Positions 28,667 through 37,882 of a stretch of DNA of 64,000 nucleotides are shown here, one piece after another. The DNA lies in contig OMZE01000006.1 of assembly GCA_900315455.1 (NCBI GenBank), positions 62,001 to 126,000 of the forward strand, read 5' to 3'. The position numbers and the translations under genes were made by a program. The notes below the pieces were generated by a model. It was not told the origin of the DNA. It ran no database searches and worked only from the letters and a program-made list of their open reading frames with translations. The stretch's first letter is position 1, and every line of letters begins with the position of its first letter. The DNA is from an uncultured Prevotellaceae bacterium. GTDB lineage: Bacteria; Bacteroidota; Bacteroidia; Bacteroidales; Bacteroidaceae.

Positions 28667-29950
28667 ATGAAAAAGAAACTGAGAATGGCTTCACTCTGCA
28701 TCCACGCAGGTTACAAGCCCAAGAACGGAGAACCCATCGAGTTGCCTATCATCCAGAGTACCACTTTCAAGTACGACGACTCCGATGAGATGGCACAACT
28801 CTTCGACCTGAAAAAAGAAGGTTATTTCTATACACGCCTTCAGAATCCCACCAACGACGCCGTGGCAGCCAAAATAGCCGCCCTTGAGGGAGGCGTGGGC
28901 TGCGTGCTCACCTCAAGCGGACAGGCCGCCAACTTCTACGCCCTGTTCAATATCTGCGAGGCGGGCGACCATGTCGTTACCTCCAACGAGATTTACGGAG
29001 GCACATTCAATCTCTTCGGTGTCACGCTGAAGAAACTCGGCATCGAGTGCACTTTCGTCTCACCCGAGGCCAGCGAGGAAGAGATACAGCAGGCGTTCCG
29101 CCCCAACACCAAGGCTTTGTTCGGAGAGACCATCTCCAACCCTGGATGTGCTGTCCTCGACATCGAGAAATTCGCGCGCATCGCCCACCGCAATGGTGTG
29201 CCGCTCATTATCGACAATACCTTCGCCACACCCATCAACTGCCGGCCCTTTGAATGGGGAGCCGATATCGTGACGCACTCCACCACCAAATATATGGACG
29301 GTCTTGCCACACAGGTGGGAGGCGCAGTAGTAGACAGAGGCAACTTCGACTGGATGGCTCATGCCGAGAAATTCCCCGGACTCACCACGCCAGATGAGTC
29401 GTATCACGGACTCACCTATGTCAAGGCATTCGGCAAGATGGGCTACACCACCAAACTCGTGGCACAACTCATGCGCGACCTCGGCAGCATACCGGCACCG
29501 CAGAATGCCTTCCTCCTCAACATGGGTCTGCAGACCCTGCACCTGAGGATGCAGCGCCACTGCGCCAATGCTCAGCGTGTGGCAGAGTTCCTCAATGATG
29601 ACACGCGAGTGGCATGGGTGCACTACTGTGGACTGCCAGGCGACCGTTATTATGCCAACGGCCAGAAATACCTGCCCAATGGCTCCTGCGGCGTCATCGC
29701 CTTCGGACTGAAAGGCGACCGCGAGACCGCCATACAGTTCATGGACTCTCTCGAGATGATCAATATCGTGACCCATGTGGCCGATGCCCGCACCTGTGTG
29801 CTCCATCCCGCCAGTCACACCCACCGCCAACTCTCCGACGAACAACTGCTAGAGGCAGGCGTGGCACCCGACCTCATCCGTCTCTCAGTGGGCATCGAAG
29901 ACGTAGACGACATCCTCGACGACATCCGCCAGGCATTGGATAAAATCTAA
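28667..29950 (+). CDS. metY: O-acetylhomoserine sulfhydrylase (aminocarboxypropyltransferase)
   Basis: PLP enzyme of the Cys/Met metabolism family, making homocysteine from O-acetylhomoserine and sulfide. 427 residues from the ATG at 28667 (MKKKLRMASLCIHAGY); an upstream in-frame ATG at 28589 would add residues unlike the family. Seen: TTFKYDDSDEMAQLF, the phosphate-binding SSGQAA segment, NTFATPINCRPFEWGADIV, and the PLP lysine K208 in HSTTKYMDG. The LKKEGYFYTRLQNPTNDAVAAK segment and an insertion around residue 250 are typical of MetY rather than MetB/MetC. Monocistronic, with its own promoter. Confidence 0.92.
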   Translation: MKKKLRMASLCIHAGYKPKNGEPIELPIIQSTTFKYDDSDEMAQLFDLKKEGYFYTRLQNPTNDAVAAKIAALEGGVGCVLTSSGQAANFYALFNICEAGDHVVTSNEIYGGTFNLFGVTLKKLGIECTFVSPEASEEEIQQAFRPNTKALFGETISNPGCAVLDIEKFARIAHRNGVPLIIDNTFATPINCRPFEWGADIVTHSTTKYMDGLATQVGGAVVDRGNFDWMAHAEKFPGLTTPDESYHGLTYVKAFGKMGYTTKLVAQLMRDLGSIPAPQNAFLLNMGLQTLHLRMQRHCANAQRVAEFLNDDTRVAWVHYCGLPGDRYYANGQKYLPNGSCGVIAFGLKGDRETAIQFMDSLEMINIVTHVADARTCVLHPASHTHRQLSDEQLLEAGVAPDLIRLSVGIEDVDDILDDIRQALDKI

Positions 29951-29989
29951 AAACAGAAATCCGTCATCTCTACTAATCACTTCATTACA

Positions 29990-30583
29990 ATGAAAATACG
30001 ACTTTCCTCCTTGTCCATCCTCGTCATGGTTTTTGCTTTCGCCACTACGTCGATGGCACAAAACACCCAGCAGTCGAAAGACAGGGTGGCCGAAATCCGC
30101 AGAATCTACAATGAGGCGCAGGCCAACGCGAAGCGCTCTGCCGACAATATGGTCAGCGTCACCCAGCGCGAGAAGTCTGATGGTCACACCTCCATCGTCA
30201 CACAAGACTTCTTCTATACCGTGGGCATTGTAGAGGGACCTGAAATCCCCTATTACAAACTCAACCTCCTCCGTCGCACCGTCAAGGGAACCATAGATAC
30301 CTATGAGGAGTTCCTCTTCGATGATGAAGAGTCGCTCGTTTTCTATTTCTATTCCGGTGAGGAAGAGAAAGGGGTGAAAGTGGAGACACGATGGTATGCT
30401 GGGGCTGCTGATGACGGCACAGCCCTCACTGTCAAGAAATTCACCGATACTAAGACCAACAAGGACGTGACCAGCCGCTATGCCGACCGGCTCGGCATGC
30501 CTTGGGACGAAGGGTTTATGCATCGTTATGCCAACGACATGCAGGAGGCCTTCAACCACATCACCCTTCGCGGTTGGGATTAG
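29990..30583 (+). CDS. Secreted hypothetical protein
   Basis: 197 residues with a Sec signal peptide ending around TTSMAQ. The mature part begins with a helical segment (DRVAEIRRIYNEAQANAKRSAD), then beta-rich sequence with KLNLLRRTVKG and EEFLFDDEESLVFYF. No enzyme motif. It follows metY by 39 bp and lies 95 bp before a secreted hydrolase on the same strand. Likely an envelope protein of Bacteroidales; family not recognised. Confidence 0.65.
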   Translation: MKIRLSSLSILVMVFAFATTSMAQNTQQSKDRVAEIRRIYNEAQANAKRSADNMVSVTQREKSDGHTSIVTQDFFYTVGIVEGPEIPYYKLNLLRRTVKGTIDTYEEFLFDDEESLVFYFYSGEEEKGVKVETRWYAGAADDGTALTVKKFTDTKTNKDVTSRYADRLGMPWDEGFMHRYANDMQEAFNHITLRGWD

Positions 30584-30678
30584 AAATTCAGGTTTATTCG
30601 CTTTCGCTCAACTCACTTTATCATCCCTTGTCAAACTCATTGGTGGGAATAAATGGTATCCACCTAAACGCTATTCTT

Positions 30679-31908
30679 ATGAGAAAAATCCTCTTCCTCC
30701 TTGCCCTCCTTCCTCTGTCTGTCCATGCCCAGGAGTTGAATGGTCCATGGAAAGGGAAGTTGGTGGCAGGCTTGCAGACGCTCACGGTGGTGCTGCATAT
30801 CGACCAAGACACCAAGACCGTGTCACTTGATGTCCTTGAACAAGGGGCCGACAATCTGCCCATGGAGGTGAAATGGCTCTCTGCCGACTCCATTCATGCC
30901 GTCATCAAGGCCGCCAACATCAGTTATTCGGGAAAACTTGTCGATGGAAAGTTGAAGGGCACTTTTTGGCAGGGAATGGGATTCCAACTCGACTTCGAGC
31001 CAGGAGAGGTGGCTTTCAACCGTCCACAGGAACCACAACCTCCTTTCCCCTACACGACAGAAGAGGTGACCTTTGTCAACTCTGCCGCCAATGTCACTTT
31101 GGTTGGCACACTCACTTATCCTGTGGGCTATAAGAAGAAAAAATGTCCGGTGGTGCTCATGGTGACCGGCAGCGGGGCGCAAAACCGCGACGAGGAGTTG
31201 TTCAAGCACAAGCCCTTCCTCCTGCTCGCCGACTGGCTTGCCCGTCATGGCATTGCCAGTCTGCGCTACGACGACCGTGGCACGGCCGCCTCGACAGGTG
31301 TCTTTGCCGATGCCACCACCGCCGACTTCGCCGAGGATGCGCGCGCAGGAATCCAGTATCTGAGAAGCCTGAAGAAATTCCGACAGGTGGGCATCATGGG
31401 GCATAGCGAGGGGGGCGCCATCGCTTTCATGCTTGGCAGCGAAGGGGTGTTGGATTTCATTGTCAGTCTGGCGGGGCCTGCCGGTCGCATCGACACGATG
31501 ATGGTTCATCAACTCAACCTAGTAGGCCGCTCACAGGGTATGACCTCCGACATGGTGAAGACAACGGAAGCCACCCGCAATTACCTGAAGAAGAGTTCCG
31601 GTGGCAAGTGGATGGACTATTTCATCGATATGGATTTGACTCCTTACGTGCAGAAGACCCTATGCCCGGTGTTGGCCTTAGGTGCAGAGAACGACCTCAA
31701 TGTGCCGCCCTTGTTCAACACCCCGGCGTTGGAGAGCAACCTGCCCAAGAACAAGCACAACCTCATCAAGGTCTATCCCGGTCTGAGCCATTTGTTCCAG
31801 CACAATCCCACGGGCAGTCTCACTCTGAGTTTCGGCATCGAGGAAACCATCGCTCCCGAGGTGCTCAACGACATCTCCAACTGGATCCTCTCCGTGACGA
31901 AACGATAA
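30679..31908 (+). CDS. Secreted alpha/beta hydrolase
   Basis: 409 residues from the ATG at 30679, where a signal peptide begins (MRKILFLLALLPLSVHAQ); the reading frame upstream of it overlaps the previous gene and is not coding. Residues 20-140 form a beta-rich N-terminal domain, then an alpha/beta hydrolase fold: oxyanion region MVTGSGAQNRDE, SLRYDDRGTAAS, nucleophile S243 in IMGHSEGGAIAF, an acidic residue in ALGAENDLNVPP and His in YPGLSHLFQ. Resembles Bacteroidetes dipeptidyl-peptidase/esterase-like hydrolases. Substrate unknown; periplasmic or extracellular. Confidence 0.82.
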   Translation: MRKILFLLALLPLSVHAQELNGPWKGKLVAGLQTLTVVLHIDQDTKTVSLDVLEQGADNLPMEVKWLSADSIHAVIKAANISYSGKLVDGKLKGTFWQGMGFQLDFEPGEVAFNRPQEPQPPFPYTTEEVTFVNSAANVTLVGTLTYPVGYKKKKCPVVLMVTGSGAQNRDEELFKHKPFLLLADWLARHGIASLRYDDRGTAASTGVFADATTADFAEDARAGIQYLRSLKKFRQVGIMGHSEGGAIAFMLGSEGVLDFIVSLAGPAGRIDTMMVHQLNLVGRSQGMTSDMVKTTEATRNYLKKSSGGKWMDYFIDMDLTPYVQKTLCPVLALGAENDLNVPPLFNTPALESNLPKNKHNLIKVYPGLSHLFQHNPTGSLTLSFGIEETIAPEVLNDISNWILSVTKR

Positions 31909-32208
31909 GTATTTTTTTATTGAAAATTGAAGATTGAAGATAGACTTTTGTACGTGTATCTTGTATGACGTTATCATTGAGTCTTTTTGATGGGATAGTT
32001 GAGTGACCATGCCGCCGCGGCTTAGGTCACTCATTTCACCACCCGTTTTTTTCCATCCTGTATGTACACGCCCTTGGCGGGTGCGTAGCGCAACTGTCGG
32101 CCTTGGAGGTCGTAGAGGCGAGGGGCTTTGGGGGATTTATTATTGGTATAGATGCCGCAGATAATTTTCAATTTTCAATTTTCAATCTTCAATCGGCCGA
32201 AGGCAGGC
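31909..32208. repeat. Intergenic region with inverted TTCAAT repeats flanking a gene fragment
   Basis: The two ends carry AT-rich repeats in opposite orientation (31919-31941 reads TTGAAAATTGAAGATTGAAG; 32161-32193 reads as runs of TTTTCAATTTTCAATCTTCAAT). Between them lies a gene 3' fragment described separately. The same repeat family recurs at 43.98 and 44.87 kb. Confidence 0.55.
32031..32155 (-). pseudogene. 3' fragment of a secreted protein (C-terminal sorting-domain-like)
   Basis: In the minus frame ending with TGA at 32031-32033 the DNA reads NNKSPKAPRLYDLQGRQLR, then YAPAKGVYIQDGKKRVVK. This is the characteristic end of many large secreted Prevotella proteins (LYDLQGR ... GVYIxxGKKxVVK). 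No start or upstream domain remains: it is preceded by AT-rich repeats and the peptidase gene. A relic of a lost gene or a moved tail. Confidence 0.6.
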
Positions 32209-34305
32209 TTATTTCATCCCCAGGTGATACATGATGAAGCCATAGATGTCGGCCTGTTCTTCCAGCACCTTCGCCATGGGCTTGCCGCCACCATGGCCTG
32301 CCTTCGAGTCGATGCGGATGAGCACAGGGTTGTTGCCAGTCTGGCAAGCCTGCAGTGTTGCGGCAAACTTGAACGAGTGGGCTGGCACCACGCGGTCGTC
32401 GTGGTCGGCAGTGGTGACGAGGGTGGCAGGGTAGGCCGTCCCCGGACGCAGGTTGTGGAGCGGTGAGTAGCCCAGCAGATATTCGAACATCTCACGGCTG
32501 TCTTCGCTCGTGCCATAGTCGGGAGCCCAGTTCCATCCGATGGTGAACTTATGGTAGCGCAGCATGTCCATCACACCTACCTGAGGTATCGCCACGGCGA
32601 AGAGGTCGGGACGCTGCGTCATGCAAGCGCCCACCAGCAGACCACCGTTGGAACCACCTTGTATCGCCACTTTCCCCGCATTGGTGTAACCTTGTGCGAT
32701 GAGCCATTCGGTGGCGGCGATGAAGTCGTCGAACACGTTCTGCTTCCTCATCTTCGTGCCGGCGAGGTGCCATTCCTCACCATACTCGTTGCCGCCCCTG
32801 AGGTTCACCATCACATAGATGCCGCCCTTTTCGAGGAAGGGGATGCGCATGGCAGAGAACGACGGGGTGAGGCCGATGTTGAACCCGCCGTAGCCATATA
32901 CCAGCGTGGGGTTCTTACCGTTGCGCTTCAGACCCTTCTTATAGGTGAGGAACATGGGCACGCGAGTGCCGTCCTTGCTGGTGAAGAACACCTGCTCGCT
33001 CACGAAGTCGCTGGTGCGGAACCCCACCTTCGGCGCATAGTAGAGCGTGCTCTGGTCGGTGGCGATGTCGTAGCGGTAGATGGTGCCGGGCACGGTGAAA
33101 GAACTGAACGAATAGAAGCACTCCTTGCGGTCTTTCTTCCCGCTGAAACCAGCACTGCCTACCGAAGGCAGGCGTATCTCACGCAACAGTTTGCCGTCAA
33201 GGGTGTGGAGATAGGCATGTGTCGACGCATCCTGCGTATAGGTCACCAGGAGGTGGTTGTCGATGATGTCGGCCGACTCCACCACACCCTCGCCCTCTGC
33301 CACGATGGTGCGCCAGTGGTCAATGCCGGGGTTGTGCAGGTCGGCAGCCACAATCTTACCCTTCGGCGCATCGTAGTTGGTCTGCAAGTACATGGTGTCG
33401 CCGATGTTCTCCACGAAGTCATATTGGTAGTCCATGTCGGATGTCATCTGGATAAACTGGGAGTTTTGGCGGCGCAAGTCTCTCACAAACAGGTTGTTGC
33501 CCGACCCTGCGCCACTCTCGTAGAGCACCATGATGGTCTCTTCCTCGTTCACCCCCACGCCATAGAACCGCTTGGGGTAGGCAGGGTTCATGTAGAACAG
33601 TTCATCGTCTGCCTGCGGCGTGCCGATGCGGTGGTAGTAGATTTTGTGACACTCGTTCACCGCCGACAGTTCATTGCCCTCCACAGGGTCGTAGGCACTG
33701 TAGTAGAACCCGTCGCCATGCCAGGCGGCACCACTGAACTTCACCCAGAGGATATGGTCGTCGAGTTGCTGGCCCGTGGCGGCATCGAGCACATAAATCT
33801 CCTGCCAGTCGGAACCGCTGCGCGAGATGCTGTAGGCCACGTATTTGCCATTGTGTGAGAACGTCACGCTCTGCAGCGCCACCGTGCCGTCGCTGCTCAA
33901 CTTGTTGGGGTCGAGAAACACGCGAGGTGTGCCGCCCAATTCGTCCATCACATACATCACGCTCTGGTTCTGCAGACCGTCGTTCTTGTAGAAATACCAT
34001 TTTCCATGCTTCTCAAATGGGATGCCCGACCGCTCGTAGTTCGCCACCTGCTTGAGCCGTTCGAGCAGCCGCTTGCGCTGCGGTATGCGGTTCAGATAGG
34101 CGTTGGTGACGGCATTCTCCGCCTCCACCCACTGGGCGGTCTGTGCGCTGGTGTCGTTTTCGAGCCAACGGTAGGGGTCGGCCACCTTGGTGCCGAAATA
34201 CTCGTCTACGGTGTTGTCGCGCGCTGTGGCGGGATAGTTGATGTGCTGTGCTGGCATAACGGTTGCTGATGTAGCCATGGCTATGGTAAGAATAGTTTTT
34301 TTCAT
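32209..34305 (-). CDS. Prolyl oligopeptidase (family S9A)
   Basis: 698 residues with a signal peptide (MKKTILTIAMATSATVMPAQ). N-terminal seven-bladed beta-propeller domain beginning DPYRWLEN, then an alpha/beta hydrolase catalytic domain. Catalytic Ser552 lies in IQGGSNGGLLVG; the Asp is in TADHDDRVVP and the His in DSKAGHGGG. It cleaves short proline-containing peptides, here probably in the periplasm. A likely promoter lies at 34343-34373. Length and motifs fit the family completely. Confidence 0.95.
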   Translation of the reverse strand: MKKTILTIAMATSATVMPAQHINYPATARDNTVDEYFGTKVADPYRWLENDTSAQTAQWVEAENAVTNAYLNRIPQRKRLLERLKQVANYERSGIPFEKHGKWYFYKNDGLQNQSVMYVMDELGGTPRVFLDPNKLSSDGTVALQSVTFSHNGKYVAYSISRSGSDWQEIYVLDAATGQQLDDHILWVKFSGAAWHGDGFYYSAYDPVEGNELSAVNECHKIYYHRIGTPQADDELFYMNPAYPKRFYGVGVNEEETIMVLYESGAGSGNNLFVRDLRRQNSQFIQMTSDMDYQYDFVENIGDTMYLQTNYDAPKGKIVAADLHNPGIDHWRTIVAEGEGVVESADIIDNHLLVTYTQDASTHAYLHTLDGKLLREIRLPSVGSAGFSGKKDRKECFYSFSSFTVPGTIYRYDIATDQSTLYYAPKVGFRTSDFVSEQVFFTSKDGTRVPMFLTYKKGLKRNGKNPTLVYGYGGFNIGLTPSFSAMRIPFLEKGGIYVMVNLRGGNEYGEEWHLAGTKMRKQNVFDDFIAATEWLIAQGYTNAGKVAIQGGSNGGLLVGACMTQRPDLFAVAIPQVGVMDMLRYHKFTIGWNWAPDYGTSEDSREMFEYLLGYSPLHNLRPGTAYPATLVTTADHDDRVVPAHSFKFAATLQACQTGNNPVLIRIDSKAGHGGGKPMAKVLEEQADIYGFIMYHLGMK

Positions 34306-34342
34306 GATGGATGAATAATGGTTCTGGTGGTTGTTGATGGGG

Positions 34343-34373
34343 CGAAGTTAGTGAATAATATCCAAACGACAAA
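34343..34373 (-). promoter_or_regulatory. Probable promoter of the prolyl oligopeptidase gene
   Basis: On the minus strand TTTG (34373-34370), a 19-bp spacer and TAACTTCG (34350-34343), one base off the -7 consensus TAnnTTTG. Confidence 0.5.
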
Positions 34374-34386
34374 CTGAAAAGGCTAT

Positions 34387-35508
34387 TTATTGGTCACTTT
34401 TCCCGGCATTTATCATGCGGATGGCAACCGGTGAGGGTGTGGCTGTGATGTCGGCCGTGTGGACGTCACGCTGAACACCGTCGATGTTGAATTGTAGGGT
34501 AGCACCGTCGGGGCGGACGTCGATGGTGACAGGAGCACCCATGACCAGCGGCAGATTCACGTCGCCATGCCCACCGGGGAATCCGCAAAGCACAGGGATG
34601 TTGTATTTTTCCAGTATCATGTGCAGCATGGCTTCCACACTCGTGTAAGTGAACTCTGTGCCGCAGTCGGTGAACTCGCCGAGGATGATTCCCTTGCACC
34701 GTTCGAGCACACCGTTCATCTGCAGAATGCGCATCTGGCGGTCGATGTTATGCATCGACTCTTCCACCTCCTCGATGAAGAGAATGAGGTCTTTGCCCTT
34801 TGTGGCATCAGCCTGTGAACCGAGGTTGGGCACAAATGTGCAGAGGTTGCCGCCTACCAGCACACCGCTGGCTTTTCCCGTGATGTTTTCTTGATGTGCC
34901 GGCAGCAGATAGCGCGGCACGCTGCCCATCAGCAGGTCGCGGAGCAGGGTGCTCGACCCGTCGGTGCCTCCGTTGGCCAGAAACGAACTCATGGTGCCCT
35001 GTATGCTCATTACCCCGGCACGACTCATCAAGCCATGCAGTGTGGTGATATCGCTGAAGCCCACGAGCCATTTTGGCGATGCCTTGAGTTCTGACAATGT
35101 CAGCAGGTCGATCAGTTGGATGGAGCCATATCCGCCACGGTTGCAGATGATGGCCTTGACGGAAGGGTCGCTGAGTGCCCAGCGGATGTCGCTGATGCGC
35201 TCGCTCACTGTGCCCGCATATTGCCCGTCGACTTTCTTTCCCACGTTAGGGCCTACCACCGGCACCAGTCCCCAGCCCCGCAGCACTTCGGCCGTCTTCT
35301 CCACGTTCTCCATCGGCGTGAAGTAGGATGGCGAAATGAGTGCCACCTTGTCGCCTGCCTTCAGAAATTCGGGCTGCATGCATTGGATTACTATTGCCGA
35401 ATTCTGATTCGGCTTTACATCGTCATCATCGTTGTTGCACGAACTCAGTATGGTCATACCCGAGCAGGCAAGGATGAGAGCATGTATCAATTCTTTAGTA
35501 TGTTTCAT
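34387..35508 (-). CDS. LD-carboxypeptidase-like lipoprotein (peptidase S66)
   Basis: 373 residues. Lipobox around LSSC followed by NNDDDDV, suggesting a surface-exposed lipoprotein. The S66 fold is seen: GDKVALISPS, AIICNRGGYGSIQL, nucleophile Ser in WLVGFSDITTLHG, Glu in LFIEEVEESMHNIDRQ, and His in GFPGGHGDVNLPL. LdcA enzymes trim the terminal D-Ala from muropeptide tetrapeptides in wall recycling; most are cytoplasmic, so a lipoprotein form is notable and may act on external muropeptides or peptide antibiotics. A TAACTTTG element at 35557-35550 is a likely -7 box. Confidence 0.85.
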   Translation of the reverse strand: MKHTKELIHALILACSGMTILSSCNNDDDDVKPNQNSAIVIQCMQPEFLKAGDKVALISPSYFTPMENVEKTAEVLRGWGLVPVVGPNVGKKVDGQYAGTVSERISDIRWALSDPSVKAIICNRGGYGSIQLIDLLTLSELKASPKWLVGFSDITTLHGLMSRAGVMSIQGTMSSFLANGGTDGSSTLLRDLLMGSVPRYLLPAHQENITGKASGVLVGGNLCTFVPNLGSQADATKGKDLILFIEEVEESMHNIDRQMRILQMNGVLERCKGIILGEFTDCGTEFTYTSVEAMLHMILEKYNIPVLCGFPGGHGDVNLPLVMGAPVTIDVRPDGATLQFNIDGVQRDVHTADITATPSPVAIRMINAGKSDQ

Positions 35509-35619
35509 ATTGCTTGTTGGTTTTTATTCAGAGGCTTTTGTTTTCCATGCAAAGTTACGCTTTTTCCTCCTGTTTTTTGGTCGGTGTCCTGCATTTTTCA
35601 GTATATAATATCTACAATA

Positions 35620-35652
35620 CACGGCAGCCATGTACAAAGTGTGGCTGCCGTG
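35620..35652 (-). terminator. Hairpin after the phosphatase gene
   Basis: 11-bp perfect stem (CACGGCAGCCA / TGGCTGCCGTG) with an 11-nt loop, 12 bp after the phosphatase stop. The downstream T tract is weak. Confidence 0.55.
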
Positions 35653-35664
35653 CCTTGTAGGTTA

Positions 35665-36843
35665 TTATTGTTTTGAGCCGGTGAGAGCCCTGACCAGTGC
35701 ATCGATTTGCTGTTGGCTCATGCCGTGAGATAGCAGATAGTGGGAGAATGCTTTTGCGTAGTCTACGCCGGGCAGTTGTGCCTCGTTGTCGACACCGGCA
35801 TAATACATCAGGCACGTGTTGAGTCTCAGCGACACCAATGTGTTGCACAGGTCGCGGTTTTCTACAGGGGTAATCAGATAATAGTTGGCATAGGTAACCA
35901 GGTAGTCGGCCACAATCTCGTCGTATGTTGCTCCGCACAATCCCTCAAGCAGCGCACACACATACCCAGTGCGGTCTTTTCCCTCCATGCAATGCACGAC
36001 ATAAGGCGCCGGGTGCGCCGGGAGTTGCTTCAGCGCCTCTATCAGTCGGTTGTTGTAGTCGTCGGCCGTAGGGTCTGCCTTCAGCGGGCACAGTATGACG
36101 TTGCCTTCGTTGTATAGTTGATGGCTGTAGGGAGGCATGTCGTAGGTGGACATCTTCTCCTTGGTGTCGGCGAGGTTGAGCACCGTCCTTACCTTTTCCT
36201 GTTGCAGATACTCCGATACATAGTAGGCCCGTTCGATGTCGTTGCAGAACGGCGACGAACTGCGGTGGAGTATGCCGCTTGCTATTTTTCCGGCGCTTAC
36301 GGCACGTGCATTGGCAAATGCTGCATCCGAAATGGAATAATTGTCGCGGTCATTGGTGTATTTCATGCTCATGGCCTGTTGCACGTCGAGCCTGCCGCCC
36401 TTTTCCTTCATCCTGACGACGACGTCATGCCCCTCGAGTCCGGTAAGTTCTTTGGGCACTCCGATGTTGTTGGCCGTGAAGCAGATACTGGGATAGGTGG
36501 GGTAGGCCACGCACAGGTATTCTCCGTTGCGGGTGTAGAAGCCATCGTAGTAGGGCATGATGATTTCTTTGTCGCCGATGGTGATGCTGATGACGTCGCC
36601 GAGTTGGAATCCCGCTTTCGCCAAGTCTGTTTCCGTGAAATCCAACATGGCAGCACCGAACTCGTTGTAGGATGAAATCTTGCCTTTCAGCATCGGCTCG
36701 TTGTTGGTGTCGCCGTTGTCATCGTTGGAGCAAGCGGTCGTCAAGGTAAGTAAACTAACAAGGACAAATGGGATGGCTGTCCTCCAGCCGCTCAGTAATA
36801 GTGCTGAGGGGCATAACTGTTTTAATAGAAATTTTTTCATCAC
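35665..36843 (-). CDS. Tyrosine-phosphatase-family lipoprotein
   Basis: 392 residues. Hydrophobic N-terminus with lipobox LTTAC followed by SNDDNGD, indicating a lipoprotein probably displayed outside. Residues about 40-150 form a beta-rich domain. The C-terminal half is a tyrosine-phosphatase domain of the Y_phosphatase3 type with the P-loop HCMEGKDRTG, nucleophile C285, and an upstream HRSSSPFCN segment usual for this group. It could act on host or own phosphorylated molecules at the cell surface. An ATG one codon further in is equally possible as start. Confidence 0.85.
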   Translation of the reverse strand: MMKKFLLKQLCPSALLLSGWRTAIPFVLVSLLTLTTACSNDDNGDTNNEPMLKGKISSYNEFGAAMLDFTETDLAKAGFQLGDVISITIGDKEIIMPYYDGFYTRNGEYLCVAYPTYPSICFTANNIGVPKELTGLEGHDVVVRMKEKGGRLDVQQAMSMKYTNDRDNYSISDAAFANARAVSAGKIASGILHRSSSPFCNDIERAYYVSEYLQQEKVRTVLNLADTKEKMSTYDMPPYSHQLYNEGNVILCPLKADPTADDYNNRLIEALKQLPAHPAPYVVHCMEGKDRTGYVCALLEGLCGATYDEIVADYLVTYANYYLITPVENRDLCNTLVSLRLNTCLMYYAGVDNEAQLPGVDYAKAFSHYLLSHGMSQQQIDALVRALTGSKQ

Positions 36844-36945
36844 TGATGAGTTTTATGATGTTTTTTGAGAACACATTCTCGTTATTATTCACTATTTTTG
36901 TGCCGTAATATATACACTGAGGCATTTTTTAGACATTTATATCAC

Positions 36946-37578
36946 ATGCAGAACATGTATAAGGAGATAGACATCAGCACCTGGAACAGAAGGGAACTCT
37001 ATGAGCATTTTGCCCGCCTGAAATTCCCACACTATAATGTGGCTGCCTATATTGATGTGACTAGACTGCTGGAATACAAAAGAGAACACCGGCTGTCGTT
37101 CTACCTTTCGCTCATCTATCTTGTAACCAAGAGTCTCAACCAGATCGAGAACTTCCATTACCGGATGAAGGACGGGCGGGTGGTGGCGTATGACACCATC
37201 CACACCAATTTCACCCATAAGAAGCCCGAGGAGACCATATTCCGCTATCATACCGCCCCATTCCAGGGCACACTGCAGGAATATGTGGCTGCCACCACTG
37301 CTGCCATCTCCCGTCAGGAAACGCTGTTCGGCGGTCTTGGCGACATTCCCAACGTGGCTTATTGTTCGTGTGTCCCCAGTCTTGACGCTACCGCCATGAG
37401 CAACCCCGGCATGGAAAATCCCGAAGATGCCATTCCACGTATCAACTGGGGGAAATATGTGGAGCGCGACGGGCGCTGGATGCTGAACATCACCCTTACT
37501 CCGAACCACCGTTTCATCGACGGCTATCATATCGGTCTGTTCTTTCAGATTCTACAGGAGGAAATCAACCGGCTGTAG
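36946..37578 (+). CDS. Chloramphenicol-acetyltransferase-family protein
   Basis: About 210 residues from the ATG at 36946 (another at 36955, just before YKEIDISTWNR, is equally good). The CAT fold is clear from IDISTWNRRELYEHF and the C-terminal active site NHRFIDGYHIG. The catalytic His is kept (H188), while the preceding residue is Asn instead of the usual His. True CATs for drug resistance usually keep HH; many chromosomal CAT-like proteins of Bacteroidetes do not confer resistance. A TATTTTTG -7 box lies at 36893-36900. Substrate unknown. Confidence 0.82.
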   Translation: MQNMYKEIDISTWNRRELYEHFARLKFPHYNVAAYIDVTRLLEYKREHRLSFYLSLIYLVTKSLNQIENFHYRMKDGRVVAYDTIHTNFTHKKPEETIFRYHTAPFQGTLQEYVAATTAAISRQETLFGGLGDIPNVAYCSCVPSLDATAMSNPGMENPEDAIPRINWGKYVERDGRWMLNITLTPNHRFIDGYHIGLFFQILQEEINRL

Positions 37579-37882
37579 AGTGCCGTGGATGATTTGTTTT
37601 GTTGTTTTTTCTCTTTTTCCTTTCGACGATGTAAAGGTAGCATGCGTTCTGAGTCCAAAACAAATTTTTGGATGAGTTTGGGTTGAAAAGTATCGGACAA
37701 AAGCGGAAAAAATGTACAAATAGGCGAAATGCGGAAAAAAAATGTCGCAAATAGGGCATTTTTATTTGGCGTTCCGCCCACTTATTCGTAAATTTGCGGA
37801 TTGAATAAAAGAGCAAGAAGGAAAGGGAACCTTTGACTTCCCTTTTACTCCCCCTTCCATTCCCTTCAAAATTGGAAATGTA
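37579..37882 (+). promoter_or_regulatory. Intergenic region with the ftsB/divIC promoter
   Basis: 304 bp. It holds one clear site: TTTG at 37765-37768, a 20-bp spacer and TAAATTTG at 37789-37796, a full Bacteroidetes promoter, giving a leader of about 80 nt. Nothing else recognised. Confidence 0.65.

Noticed and set aside
32551-33858. 435-codon frame antisense to the prolyl oligopeptidase
   Set aside because: Covers a complete peptidase gene with intact catalytic residues; shadow frame.
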